From: Alphaproteobacteria bacterium | GTDB taxonomy: Bacteria > Pseudomonadota > Alphaproteobacteria > Sphingomonadales > Kordiimonadaceae | Length of the DNA stretch: 45,487 bases | Assembly (NCBI GenBank): GCA_013372925.1 | Contig: JABXIV010000058.1 | Coordinates: 1-45,487, forward strand | Direction of reading: 5' to 3' | Shown: positions 38,055 through 45,487 of the stretch, one piece after another | Numbering within the stretch: position 1 is the stretch's first letter | Layout of the letters: every line of letters begins with the position of its first letter | Notes under the pieces: model-generated | Seen by the model: only the letters and a program-made list of their open reading frames with translations | What the model was told of the DNA's origin: nothing | Databases searched by the model: none | Translations under genes and position numbers: made by a program

Positions 38055-38090
38055 GAAGGGTTGCCTCAGGCTTGGGGTGGCCCTTTTTCT
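38055..38090 (+). terminator. Probable terminator of the pnt operon
   Basis: AGGGTTGCC...GGTGGCCCTTTTTCT, stem with G-U pairs and T-run. Confidence 0.6.
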
Positions 38091-38104
38091 TAAACCATCG
38101 TTAA
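38090..38104. promoter_or_regulatory. Candidate CtrA full site
   Basis: TTAA-ACCATCG-TTAA, exact TTAA-N7-TTAA spacing, ~60 bp upstream of the next CDS. Confidence 0.4.
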
Positions 38105-38166
38105 GGTTTGGTTCAGGCTCGGATAGGTAGTGGTTTTGCTGGGATCAAAGAATGAGGAGATATCTC

Positions 38167-38841
38167 ATGGTGGCTAGGTGGAATATTATTCGAGGCGCCC
38201 GCGCGGTGTCTGTCGGGTTGCTTGCAGGGCTGATGAGCCAGGCGGTGGCGGCTGCGGATGTGAAAGTTGAATTTTCAGATTTCCTTGCGGAACGCATGGG
38301 GCGTATCTCGGCGATTGAGAAAGAGCACGAAAAATTCTTCCGTGAATACCGTGCGGAAGGCCGTCGCCAGCCTTCCATCAGTGTTCAGAAGAACAAGAAC
38401 CGTTTTCTGGATGCTGAATGGGGCAATGAACGGCTGGTTGAAGATGTGCGGGCCTATAGCGTGCCCGCGCTAGCCCAGGCGATGATGGAACATGGCATCA
38501 AGGAAGCGAAACCTGATTTTGATGGCAGGATTGTCCTTCATATTGACCGTATGAAGGTGGCGAATTTTTCCCTGAGCGTACTGCGGGCAAGTCGGTCCCA
38601 AATTCGGGGCACTGTTGATGTGTTCGACGCGGCAGGGAATTTGGTGGCAACCCACAAGGTTTCCACAACGCTTTTCCCGAAATATACGCAGTCCAGGAAA
38701 TATCAGGGGCCTGACTATGCCTATCTGGCACCAGCGGCAGGCCTTAGGGTAGGGCCTGTTCTGGCGCAGTTTACGGAGGAAGCGCTTGAGAAGGTTTTCC
38801 CTGGTTATGATGCGCCGAGCGCAATTCTGGTCCGTGGATAA
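38167..38841 (+). CDS. Hypothetical exported protein
   Basis: ORF 38152..38841; start 38167 behind AGGAG; N-terminal signal-like segment (ARAVSVGLLAGLMSQAVAAADV). Confidence 0.75.
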   Translation: MVARWNIIRGARAVSVGLLAGLMSQAVAAADVKVEFSDFLAERMGRISAIEKEHEKFFREYRAEGRRQPSISVQKNKNRFLDAEWGNERLVEDVRAYSVPALAQAMMEHGIKEAKPDFDGRIVLHIDRMKVANFSLSVLRASRSQIRGTVDVFDAAGNLVATHKVSTTLFPKYTQSRKYQGPDYAYLAPAAGLRVGPVLAQFTEEALEKVFPGYDAPSAILVRG

Positions 38842-38873
38842 TCAAAGCAACTTCTGTTTCAACAGATGTAGAA

Positions 38874-38905
38874 AAGCCGCTCCATATGGGGCGGCTTAGT
38901 TTTGA
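38874..38905 (+). terminator. Rho-independent terminator
   Basis: AAGCCGCtCCatatGGgGCGGCTTagtttt. Confidence 0.7.
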
Positions 38906-39109
38906 GAAGTTAGGGGCGGATGACGAACCAGAGAGTTTAGGGCCAATCATGTTCGCCATCCGCCGGATCGCACCGCTGTCAGGGTCGGTGCTGTGCAGGC
39001 CGAAGCATCCGGGTTCGGTCTGATGCCCATTATGTACCATTAATGCAATTAATAATCAATATTATAAAAGCTAAAATGACACTCCTTGTCTGAGGCGGTT
39101 TATATGTTG

Positions 39110-39880
39110 TTATGCTTTGTTTTTTGGCGGGCCGGGGAAGAAGGCGTTTGTGCGATTGATATAGTCCGCATACCCAGGGCGACGCTTTTTCAGGCCTCTC
39201 TCCAGAAGCGGCACACCCGACCATTTCATCAAAAGGAAAGTCATCAGTGCAGGGGCAAAAACAAGCGTGATGTCATGGCCGACAAGCCACAGTCCCCACC
39301 ATACACACGCGTCGCCAAAATAATTCGGATGGCGTGTCAGGGCCCAAAGCCCGGTGTTGAGTACTTTGCCCTCATTGTCGGGGTTTGCTTTGAAGCGGGA
39401 AAGTTGCCAGTCGCCAATCCATTCGAAGAAGGCCCCGATGGCCCAAACGGAAGCTCCCAAAATAGTCCATCCATCCGGGCTGGAGGGGGAGGCTGCCAGA
39501 ATGCCGATTACCGGGCTGACAATAATCAGGATTAAAACGCCCTGAAGGCCAAACACGAACCAGAGTGAAAACAGGTGCCGAGCAGCACCAGTGCGACTGC
39601 CCAGAATTTTGACATAGCGTAGGTCTTCACCGTTCCTCAGATAGCGTTTCAATAAGTAGATGGAGAGGCGCAGTCCCCACGCAGTAAGAAGGATAAGCGC
39701 GATTGTTTGTTCCAAGCCAAGCGCGGGTAGGAGCCAGGCAGTCGCACCAGCGGCAACAATGAATCCGGTGCCCCAAAATGCGTCAATGAAGCTTACATGC
39801 CCACGCCATATGCTGATAAGCCACAACAGAACCATCGCCCCAGCAAGGGCAGTAGCCGCAGTGATAAACAGGTCAAACAT
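39110..39880 (-). CDS. DUF1295 family membrane protein (ICMT/steroid reductase-like)
   Basis: 256 aa; multiple TM; GLWALTRHPNYFGDACVWWGLWL. Confidence 0.92.
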   Translation of the reverse strand: MFDLFITAATALAGAMVLLWLISIWRGHVSFIDAFWGTGFIVAAGATAWLLPALGLEQTIALILLTAWGLRLSIYLLKRYLRNGEDLRYVKILGSRTGAARHLFSLWFVFGLQGVLILIIVSPVIGILAASPSSPDGWTILGASVWAIGAFFEWIGDWQLSRFKANPDNEGKVLNTGLWALTRHPNYFGDACVWWGLWLVGHDITLVFAPALMTFLLMKWSGVPLLERGLKKRRPGYADYINRTNAFFPGPPKNKA

Positions 39881-40006
39881 TCATACCTCCCCGATAGCGT
39901 TAAAGTGTGTACGAAAAAGATTGCTGAATCGATCAAAATATCGGACTCATTTGTCGTTTGGACCTGCACCATGTATAGGAAGACAGGTCATTCATTAGGA
40001 ACGGGT

Positions 40007-40519
40007 ATGACGGAACAGGCCACCATTATCGATTTCCTGAGCGCCAGCCTGCGAGGGCTGGAAGCATCTGGGCGCGCCATTCTCAGCCCGCATCAGCAGA
40101 AACTTGCTGATGATATCGCCGCGTCTCTGGATCGCGAGTTGGAGGATATGGTCAAGCAACTCGAAGCTGTGGCTTCCTGCCAGCAGGAAGAAGATGACGA
40201 TACACCGGAAGAAGAACTGCCGCCCTTTGAGGCTTTCTGTGCTGGTCTCAAGCGCATAGGGGGCACGTTGCTGCCGCACCTGATGCAGGAATTCGTGAAG
40301 CTTTGTGAGACGCGACAAGTGCCGACTGCGCCATTCAGCTGGATCATCAGGGCACGGGCGGATGCCTTTGTCGCGTATCTTCTGCAAGTGGCGCAGGTGC
40401 ATGGCTTGGCATTCGACGACAGTTTGACAAAAGTGGGCCGGAATGAGCAGATTGCCCTCGCGAACCTGGGGGCAGACCTAAGGGTCGTGATGCAGCGCGA
40501 ACTGGATAAGCTTGACTAG
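40007..40519 (+). CDS. Hypothetical protein with acidic central segment
   Basis: ORF 39797..40519; start 40007 (MTEQATIIDFLSASLRGLEASG); no family recognised. Confidence 0.65.
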   Translation: MTEQATIIDFLSASLRGLEASGRAILSPHQQKLADDIAASLDRELEDMVKQLEAVASCQQEEDDDTPEEELPPFEAFCAGLKRIGGTLLPHLMQEFVKLCETRQVPTAPFSWIIRARADAFVAYLLQVAQVHGLAFDDSLTKVGRNEQIALANLGADLRVVMQRELDKLD

Positions 40520-40532
40520 CAGCACAGAAATC

Positions 40533-40547
40533 GTTCAGGGAATGTTC
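40533..40547. promoter_or_regulatory. Candidate alphaproteobacterial LexA (SOS) box
   Basis: GTTC-AGGGAAT-GTTC, exact GTTC-N7-GTTC, 54 bp upstream of the next CDS start. Confidence 0.4.
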
Positions 40548-40600
40548 AGACATCTCTTGATAGATTAGCCACAAGAGTATGAGGAAAGGTGTACCAAGCA

Positions 40601-41056
40601 ATGAAACAAAAATCCCTGTTCTCTGCGGCGATGATAGCAGCCCTGGCTTTTTCCTTCAGTACCGTTGCCAGCGATGATGAAGGCGACAAGAAAGAACTGA
40701 CGCGCGGCGAGAAACGCCTTGAAAAGATCGAGAGAGACTACGAACCCACCGGCAAAACGCGTTATTGTGTGAACCTGCGGTTCCTGCGTGATTCAAAAAT
40801 TATCGATGACAAGACCATCTTTTTCCATGGCTTGGGAAAAACCGGCTATATGAACCGGATGTCGAACCGTTGCGCACGCTTGGCGCAGGAAGAGCGCTTT
40901 ATGTACAGCACCTCAATTTCCCAATTGTGCAAGGGTGAAATCATCACTGTGCTCGACAGCTTTGGTCGCCAGTGGGGCAGCTGTAGTCTCGGTAAATTCG
41001 AGGAATGGAAAAAGAAAGATAAGGACGACAAAGAGCAGGAAAAAGACGATCAGTAA
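40601..41056 (+). CDS. DUF6491-like exported small protein
   Basis: start 40601 (MKQKSLFSAAMIAALAFSFSTVAS signal peptide); conserved-looking Cys pattern YCVNLRF...IDDKTIFF...RCARL...LCKGEIITVLD...GSCSLGKFE. Confidence 0.65.
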   Translation: MKQKSLFSAAMIAALAFSFSTVASDDEGDKKELTRGEKRLEKIERDYEPTGKTRYCVNLRFLRDSKIIDDKTIFFHGLGKTGYMNRMSNRCARLAQEERFMYSTSISQLCKGEIITVLDSFGRQWGSCSLGKFEEWKKKDKDDKEQEKDDQ

Positions 41057-41103
41057 TCGAGTCTTTCTTAGTATTTCCTTTTAAAACTAAAGTTTATAAA
41101 TAG

Positions 41104-41125
41104 AAGGGGCGGCAGCGCCCCTTTT
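41104..41125 (+). terminator. Rho-independent terminator
   Basis: AAGGGGCG-gcag-CGCCCCTTTT. Confidence 0.85.
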
Positions 41126-41240
41126 GTCATTTTGTCGCAAGCTTCGTGCGTTCCACCGCAATCGAATTTTCTGATATAATGTAACGCTTCATATCTCCTC
41201 GTAACGACATAAATGGATGCGACGCGAGGAAAACCAATCC

Positions 41241-44200
41241 ATGAAACTCACAGAAAAGAGCCTGAAAAATCCGGCGGCTGTCATAGTGATCGCTGCTATG
41301 GCGCTCGTACTGGGTGCCGTGATGCTGACCAAGCTGCCTGTTCAGCTTTTCCCGGCCATTGAGCGGCCGCAACTTGCCGTGCAAGTATTCTGGCGGGGGG
41401 CCAGTCCTTCGGAAATTGAATCTGAGATTATCGAGCCAATTGAAGAAGTGATGCAGGGCATCCCGGCGCTTGAGGAAATGCGCACCTTCTCGAACAACAG
41501 CTTCGGTTTTGTATCGCTTGAGTTTGCACTCGAGGCGGATATGGACCGCACGTTGATCGACGTGATCAGCCGCATCAACCGGTTGCCGCCCCTGCCTGCC
41601 GATGCTGACCGCCCCCGCGTACTGATGAATGGAGGCAACCCAACGGGTGAAACGCTGATCTATCTGTTTACCCAGTTCCGGGAAGGCAGTGCCCTGCCGC
41701 AGGATCAGTATGTCAGCTTCATTCAGGACGAGGTGGTGCCGCAGCTTGAAAGCGTGGAAGGCGTGTCTCGCATTTCTGTGGAAGCAGGTGCGGGGTTTGG
41801 CGAACAGCTCACCATCGAATTTGATGCCATTCGGGCAGCAGAACTGGGTGTCAGCCCGAATGCGATTGCGCGTCTTGTTGGCCGCACGGTGGACAGTTCA
41901 GGGGGCTTCCTCGAGGTTGGGCGTCGCCGCTATATGCTGAACTTTCAGGGCCGCTATGAGCCGGAAGAGCTGAAAGCCCAGATTCTGGATTGGCGCGACG
42001 GCAGGCCCATCACCCTTGGGGATATTGCCACTGTTGAAGTGGCGCCGCCTGATGCAAGCCAAGTGGTTTACCAGAATGGCAATCCAGCTGTGGGCATGCG
42101 GGTTATTCGCGAAAGCGGCGCCAATGTGCTGGCCACAATTGATCGCCTGACCGAACGATTGGATGAGATGAATGCCGGTATCCTTAAGGAACGCGGTATT
42201 GCCATTGAGAAATCCTTCGATCCTTCTGTCTTTATCAAGCGGGCCATCAACCTTCTCAGCACCAACCTTTTGATCGGTGTGCTGTTGGCTGTCGGTGTGC
42301 TGTGGTGGTTCCTGCGCCAGATCAGGGCAACGCTTCTGATCGCACTGACAATTCCAGTGTGCTTGCTGACAACCATCATCGTCTTGGCGCTTTTTGGCCG
42401 CACGGTGAATGTGATCTCGCTTGCGGGGCTCGCATTTGCAACGGGCATGGTGCTGGATGCTGCTATTGTGGTGCTTGAAAATATCGTCCGGTTGCGGGAA
42501 CGGGGAGAGAAATCCTCTGTCGCGTCGCTTTTGGGCGCAAGCCAGGTCTGGGGGGCGCTTCTTGCTTCCACCACCACAACAGTGGCGATCTTTGTGCCCA
42601 TTCTTTTCCTGAAAGATGTGGAAGGCCAACTGTTTGCGGATCTTGCGCTTACTATTGCGATTGGTGTTGGCCTGTCGCTGATTGTGGCGGTTACCGTGCT
42701 CCCGGTGGCGGCTGACGCGTGGCTGAAAAAGCTGCCAGCGAATGAAGCCGCCGGTGCCCGCGCCAAACGCTTTGCCGGCAAGCTGATGACCCTCACTGGC
42801 CACCCAGTTCGCCGTGTGGGGCTGATTGTGGGCCTGATGGCTGGGGCTGTGGGGCTGAGCTATGCCTTGCTGCCAAACCTGAACTATCTGCCGCCAGTGA
42901 AGCGCGATGCGGTGGATGCCTTCATGGCCTTCCCGTCTGGTGCCAACACCGAAACGGTGGATAAGGAAATCGCCAGCGTTATCGTGGAACGCCTGAAGCC
43001 TTATATGGACGGCACAAAGGAACCTGCGCTCAGGAACTATTACATCATCACTTTCCCGAACGGGCAGGGCGGTTCCCTTGGTGTGCGCGCCAAAGACCAG
43101 AACAAGGTCAAGGAACTTGAGAAGATCGTGAATGAGGAAATCCTCGCAGGATTCCCCGATGTGTTTGCCTTTGGCCAGCAGGGAAATCTGTTTGGCGGCT
43201 TTGGTGGCAGCGGTTCGGTGCAGTTGCATCTGCAGTCCCGCGATCTGGACGGCCTTAGGGACGTGACCATGCGGGCGATGCAGCTTGTGCAGGAAAACCT
43301 GCCCGGTGCTCGCGCGCAGCCAAATCCTGATCCGAACGTGGTAACCCCTGAACTGAAAATCATCCCGAACGATCGTCGTTTGGCAGAGGTGGGATATACC
43401 CGCAACGATGTGGCCCGCATTATCCGGGCGCTGGGGGATGGCCTGTGGCTTGGCGAGCATTTCGATGGCGAGCGCCGCGTGGATATGATCCTGAAGTCCC
43501 AAGAATGGGCCGAACCCGAGCAACTTGAAAGCGTGCCTGTGGCGACGCCGCGTGGCGGCACAGTCCTGCTGGGTGATCTGGTGAAGATTGAGCGCGGGGT
43601 TGGTCCAAGTTTCGTGCAGCGGGTGGACCGCAAGCGCACGGTCACGCTGAATATCAACCAGCCTGACGGTATGGCGCTTGAAGACATGATCACCGTGCTG
43701 CGGGAAAAGGTTGAACCTGAGCTGAAACCGATGATGCCTGCTGACGGCACCATCAGCTATGGCGGCAGTGCTGACGCACTTGATCGTGCTGTTGGATCGC
43801 TGGCGATCAACTTTGTGCTGGCCCTTGGCCTTCTGTTCATGATTTTGGCGGCGCTTTTCCGCTCAGCCAAGGATGCCATCTTTGTGGTGATTACCATTCC
43901 GCTGGCAACAGTGGGGGGTGTGCTGGCTCTCAGGCTTCTGAACCTGTTCTCATTCGCGCCGCTTGATCTGCTGACAATGATTGGCTTCATCATCCTGCTC
44001 GGCCTTGTGGTGAACAATGCGATCCTGCTGGTTGCCCAAGCACGAGCCGGTGAAGCGGAAGGCCTGACACGGGATGAAGCGGTTGAACGCTCGCTCGCCT
44101 TGCGCCTGCGCCCGATCTTCATGAGCACGCTGACATCCATCATGGGCATGTTGCCGCTGGTGCTGTTCCCCGGTGCGGGCAGCGATATCTATCGTGGTAT

Positions 44201-44345
44201 GGCAACGACCATCGTTGGCGGTATGGCGCTTTCCACCCTCTTTACGCTTGTGCTTTTGCCTTGTCTGCTGCGCTTCAAGGAACTGGACATGATCATGGCC
44301 TTTTTCGCCCGCCTGCGGAGGCGTCCGCTTCGGGCAGCCGAATAA
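41241..44345 (+). CDS. RND efflux transporter permease
   Basis: ORF 41217..44345; start 41241 (MKLTEKSLKNPAAV); AcrB-like, GMVLDAAIVVLENIVRLRERG, second-half TM repeat. Confidence 0.96.
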   Translation: MKLTEKSLKNPAAVIVIAAMALVLGAVMLTKLPVQLFPAIERPQLAVQVFWRGASPSEIESEIIEPIEEVMQGIPALEEMRTFSNNSFGFVSLEFALEADMDRTLIDVISRINRLPPLPADADRPRVLMNGGNPTGETLIYLFTQFREGSALPQDQYVSFIQDEVVPQLESVEGVSRISVEAGAGFGEQLTIEFDAIRAAELGVSPNAIARLVGRTVDSSGGFLEVGRRRYMLNFQGRYEPEELKAQILDWRDGRPITLGDIATVEVAPPDASQVVYQNGNPAVGMRVIRESGANVLATIDRLTERLDEMNAGILKERGIAIEKSFDPSVFIKRAINLLSTNLLIGVLLAVGVLWWFLRQIRATLLIALTIPVCLLTTIIVLALFGRTVNVISLAGLAFATGMVLDAAIVVLENIVRLRERGEKSSVASLLGASQVWGALLASTTTTVAIFVPILFLKDVEGQLFADLALTIAIGVGLSLIVAVTVLPVAADAWLKKLPANEAAGARAKRFAGKLMTLTGHPVRRVGLIVGLMAGAVGLSYALLPNLNYLPPVKRDAVDAFMAFPSGANTETVDKEIASVIVERLKPYMDGTKEPALRNYYIITFPNGQGGSLGVRAKDQNKVKELEKIVNEEILAGFPDVFAFGQQGNLFGGFGGSGSVQLHLQSRDLDGLRDVTMRAMQLVQENLPGARAQPNPDPNVVTPELKIIPNDRRLAEVGYTRNDVARIIRALGDGLWLGEHFDGERRVDMILKSQEWAEPEQLESVPVATPRGGTVLLGDLVKIERGVGPSFVQRVDRKRTVTLNINQPDGMALEDMITVLREKVEPELKPMMPADGTISYGGSADALDRAVGSLAINFVLALGLLFMILAALFRSAKDAIFVVITIPLATVGGVLALRLLNLFSFAPLDLLTMIGFIILLGLVVNNAILLVAQARAGEAEGLTRDEAVERSLALRLRPIFMSTLTSIMGMLPLVLFPGAGSDIYRGMATTIVGGMALSTLFTLVLLPCLLRFKELDMIMAFFARLRRRPLRAAE

Positions 44346-44369
44346 AAATATAATGCGAGGAACTGAACA

Positions 44370-45476
44370 ATGACGACACTTACCATTCCAGAGAAACTAC
44401 CCTTCAGGGCGACCCTTGTTGCGGCCCTGTCTGCTGTCAGCCTGCTTTCGGGCGCTGCCGGGGCCATGCAACAAAACAAGATGCCGGCTGCCCTTGTAGA
44501 AGTGGCGGAAGCCAGCGATGAACTGATGGCCCCGCAAACATACCTGCCGGGTACGGTGGTCAGCCTGAACGACAGCCGCATTTCGGCGGAAATTTCAGGC
44601 CGTGTGACATGGATTGCCAGCGAAGGCACGCTTTTGAAGGAAGGCGATGTGATCGCGGAGATTGACGACAGAAACCTGCGCCTGACGCTAACGCGCAACA
44701 AAAGCCAGGTTAACCGCCTCCAGGCCCGTATCAAGTATCTCGAAAGTGATCTGTCGCGCCTGAAGGAACTTGCGGGAAATAACAATATTCCTGCAAGCCG
44801 CCTTGAGGAGGCACAAAGCACCCTCGCCATGACCAAAGAAGAACTGGCGCAGGCCCGCGTACTGGTGGATCAGGCGGAAGTGGACCTTGACCGCACCAAA
44901 GTGCGCGCACCTTTCCCGGGCCGGGTGGTGGAACGCCTGGCACAGATCGGCGAATATTCCACACCGGGGCGGCAGATCGTACGCCTTGTGGATACCGAGC
45001 ATCTCGAGGTTTCCGCCAAAGCGCCGGTAACGCTTGCCCGCGTACTGACAGATGGCCAGGCCGCTACCCTACGGGAAGACGACGCTGTGAAAGACACGCG
45101 CATCCGTGCCATTGTGCCGGTGGGTGATGCCCTCAGCCGCACGATGGAACTACGGGTCAGCCTGCCTGTGGGCAGCAACTATGTTGTGGGGTCTGCGCTT
45201 CAGGTTGGTGTGCCGTCTGCCAATCCGCAACAGGTAGTGGCCGTGCCGCGGGATGCGCTCGTGCTGCGCCGTGAAGGCACCTTTGTGTTCCGCGTGAAAG
45301 AAGACAACACAGCCGAACGCCTGCTGGTGAACACCGGCGCGGCGACCGGCCGTGTGGTGGCAGTAACCGGTGGTATCCAAAGCGGTGACCGGGTGGTGGT
45401 GCGCGGCGGTGAACGCCTGCGTGAAGGCCAGCCGGTTCAGCTTCGCGATATGGCTTCCCTTGCGAGCGGTCGGTAA
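44370..45476 (+). CDS. RND efflux periplasmic adaptor (MFP/HlyD family)
   Basis: 368 aa; GRVTWIASEGTLLKEGDVIAEIDDRNL, coiled-coil, APFPGRVVERLAQIGEYSTPGRQIVRLVD. Confidence 0.95.
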   Translation: MTTLTIPEKLPFRATLVAALSAVSLLSGAAGAMQQNKMPAALVEVAEASDELMAPQTYLPGTVVSLNDSRISAEISGRVTWIASEGTLLKEGDVIAEIDDRNLRLTLTRNKSQVNRLQARIKYLESDLSRLKELAGNNNIPASRLEEAQSTLAMTKEELAQARVLVDQAEVDLDRTKVRAPFPGRVVERLAQIGEYSTPGRQIVRLVDTEHLEVSAKAPVTLARVLTDGQAATLREDDAVKDTRIRAIVPVGDALSRTMELRVSLPVGSNYVVGSALQVGVPSANPQQVVAVPRDALVLRREGTFVFRVKEDNTAERLLVNTGAATGRVVAVTGGIQSGDRVVVRGGERLREGQPVQLRDMASLASGR

Positions 45477-45487
45477 CCCGTGCTCGC

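Noticed and set aside
38771-39040. 89-aa minus-strand ORF downstream of the exported hypothetical
   Set aside because: Runs through the terminator hairpin and antisense to the CDS end; no family recognised
41898-43523. 541-aa minus-strand ORF antisense to the RND permease
   Set aside because: Codon-bias shadow ORF: low-complexity His/Arg/Gln-rich translation with no family features, fully inside a well-supported CDS
1-45487. tRNA/rRNA genes, CRISPR arrays, transposases or integrases
   Set aside because: None seen on reading intergenic regions and ORF translations; small RNAs cannot be excluded without Infernal/tRNAscan

Overview
A 45.5-kb chromosomal window from an alphaproteobacterium. The lineage is inferred from a GapR/DUF2312 protein, FlaF, DUF2336 proteins, a PAS_5-type protein, a three-gene pnt operon and the alphaproteobacterial form of L36. 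In order it contains: a tandem array of four FtsX/MacB-like ABC permeases (the first truncated by the window edge); two tandem DUF2336 paralogues; a DoxX-like / ATP-grasp / DedA cluster; an arsC-aquaporin-apt cluster; a VCBS/cadherin-like acidic protein with a candidate sigma-54 promoter; a cupin and an M14 cytosolic-type carboxypeptidase; rpmJ, a HAD hydrolase and pyk; an N-formylglutamate amidohydrolase, DUF1244 and GapR set; a flagellin locus; a LysR regulator; NAT and a JmjC/cupin protein; a PAS protein and a phosphoribosyltransferase; murI and an NtrC-type regulator; pntAA-pntAB-pntB; several small or exported hypotheticals; and an RND pump with its adaptor. The flagellin locus has two flagellins, flaF, and a 358-aa ORF coupled to flaF. 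That ORF looks by eye like a strongly diverged third flagellin, and it is the most interesting item here. Other signals include a 19-nt motif conserved in the leaders of both flagellin genes, candidate CtrA and LexA-type sites upstream of uncharacterised exported proteins, and several perfect inverted repeats. No tRNA, rRNA, CRISPR array or convincing mobile element was seen. All family calls are from reading translated sequence; no searches were run.
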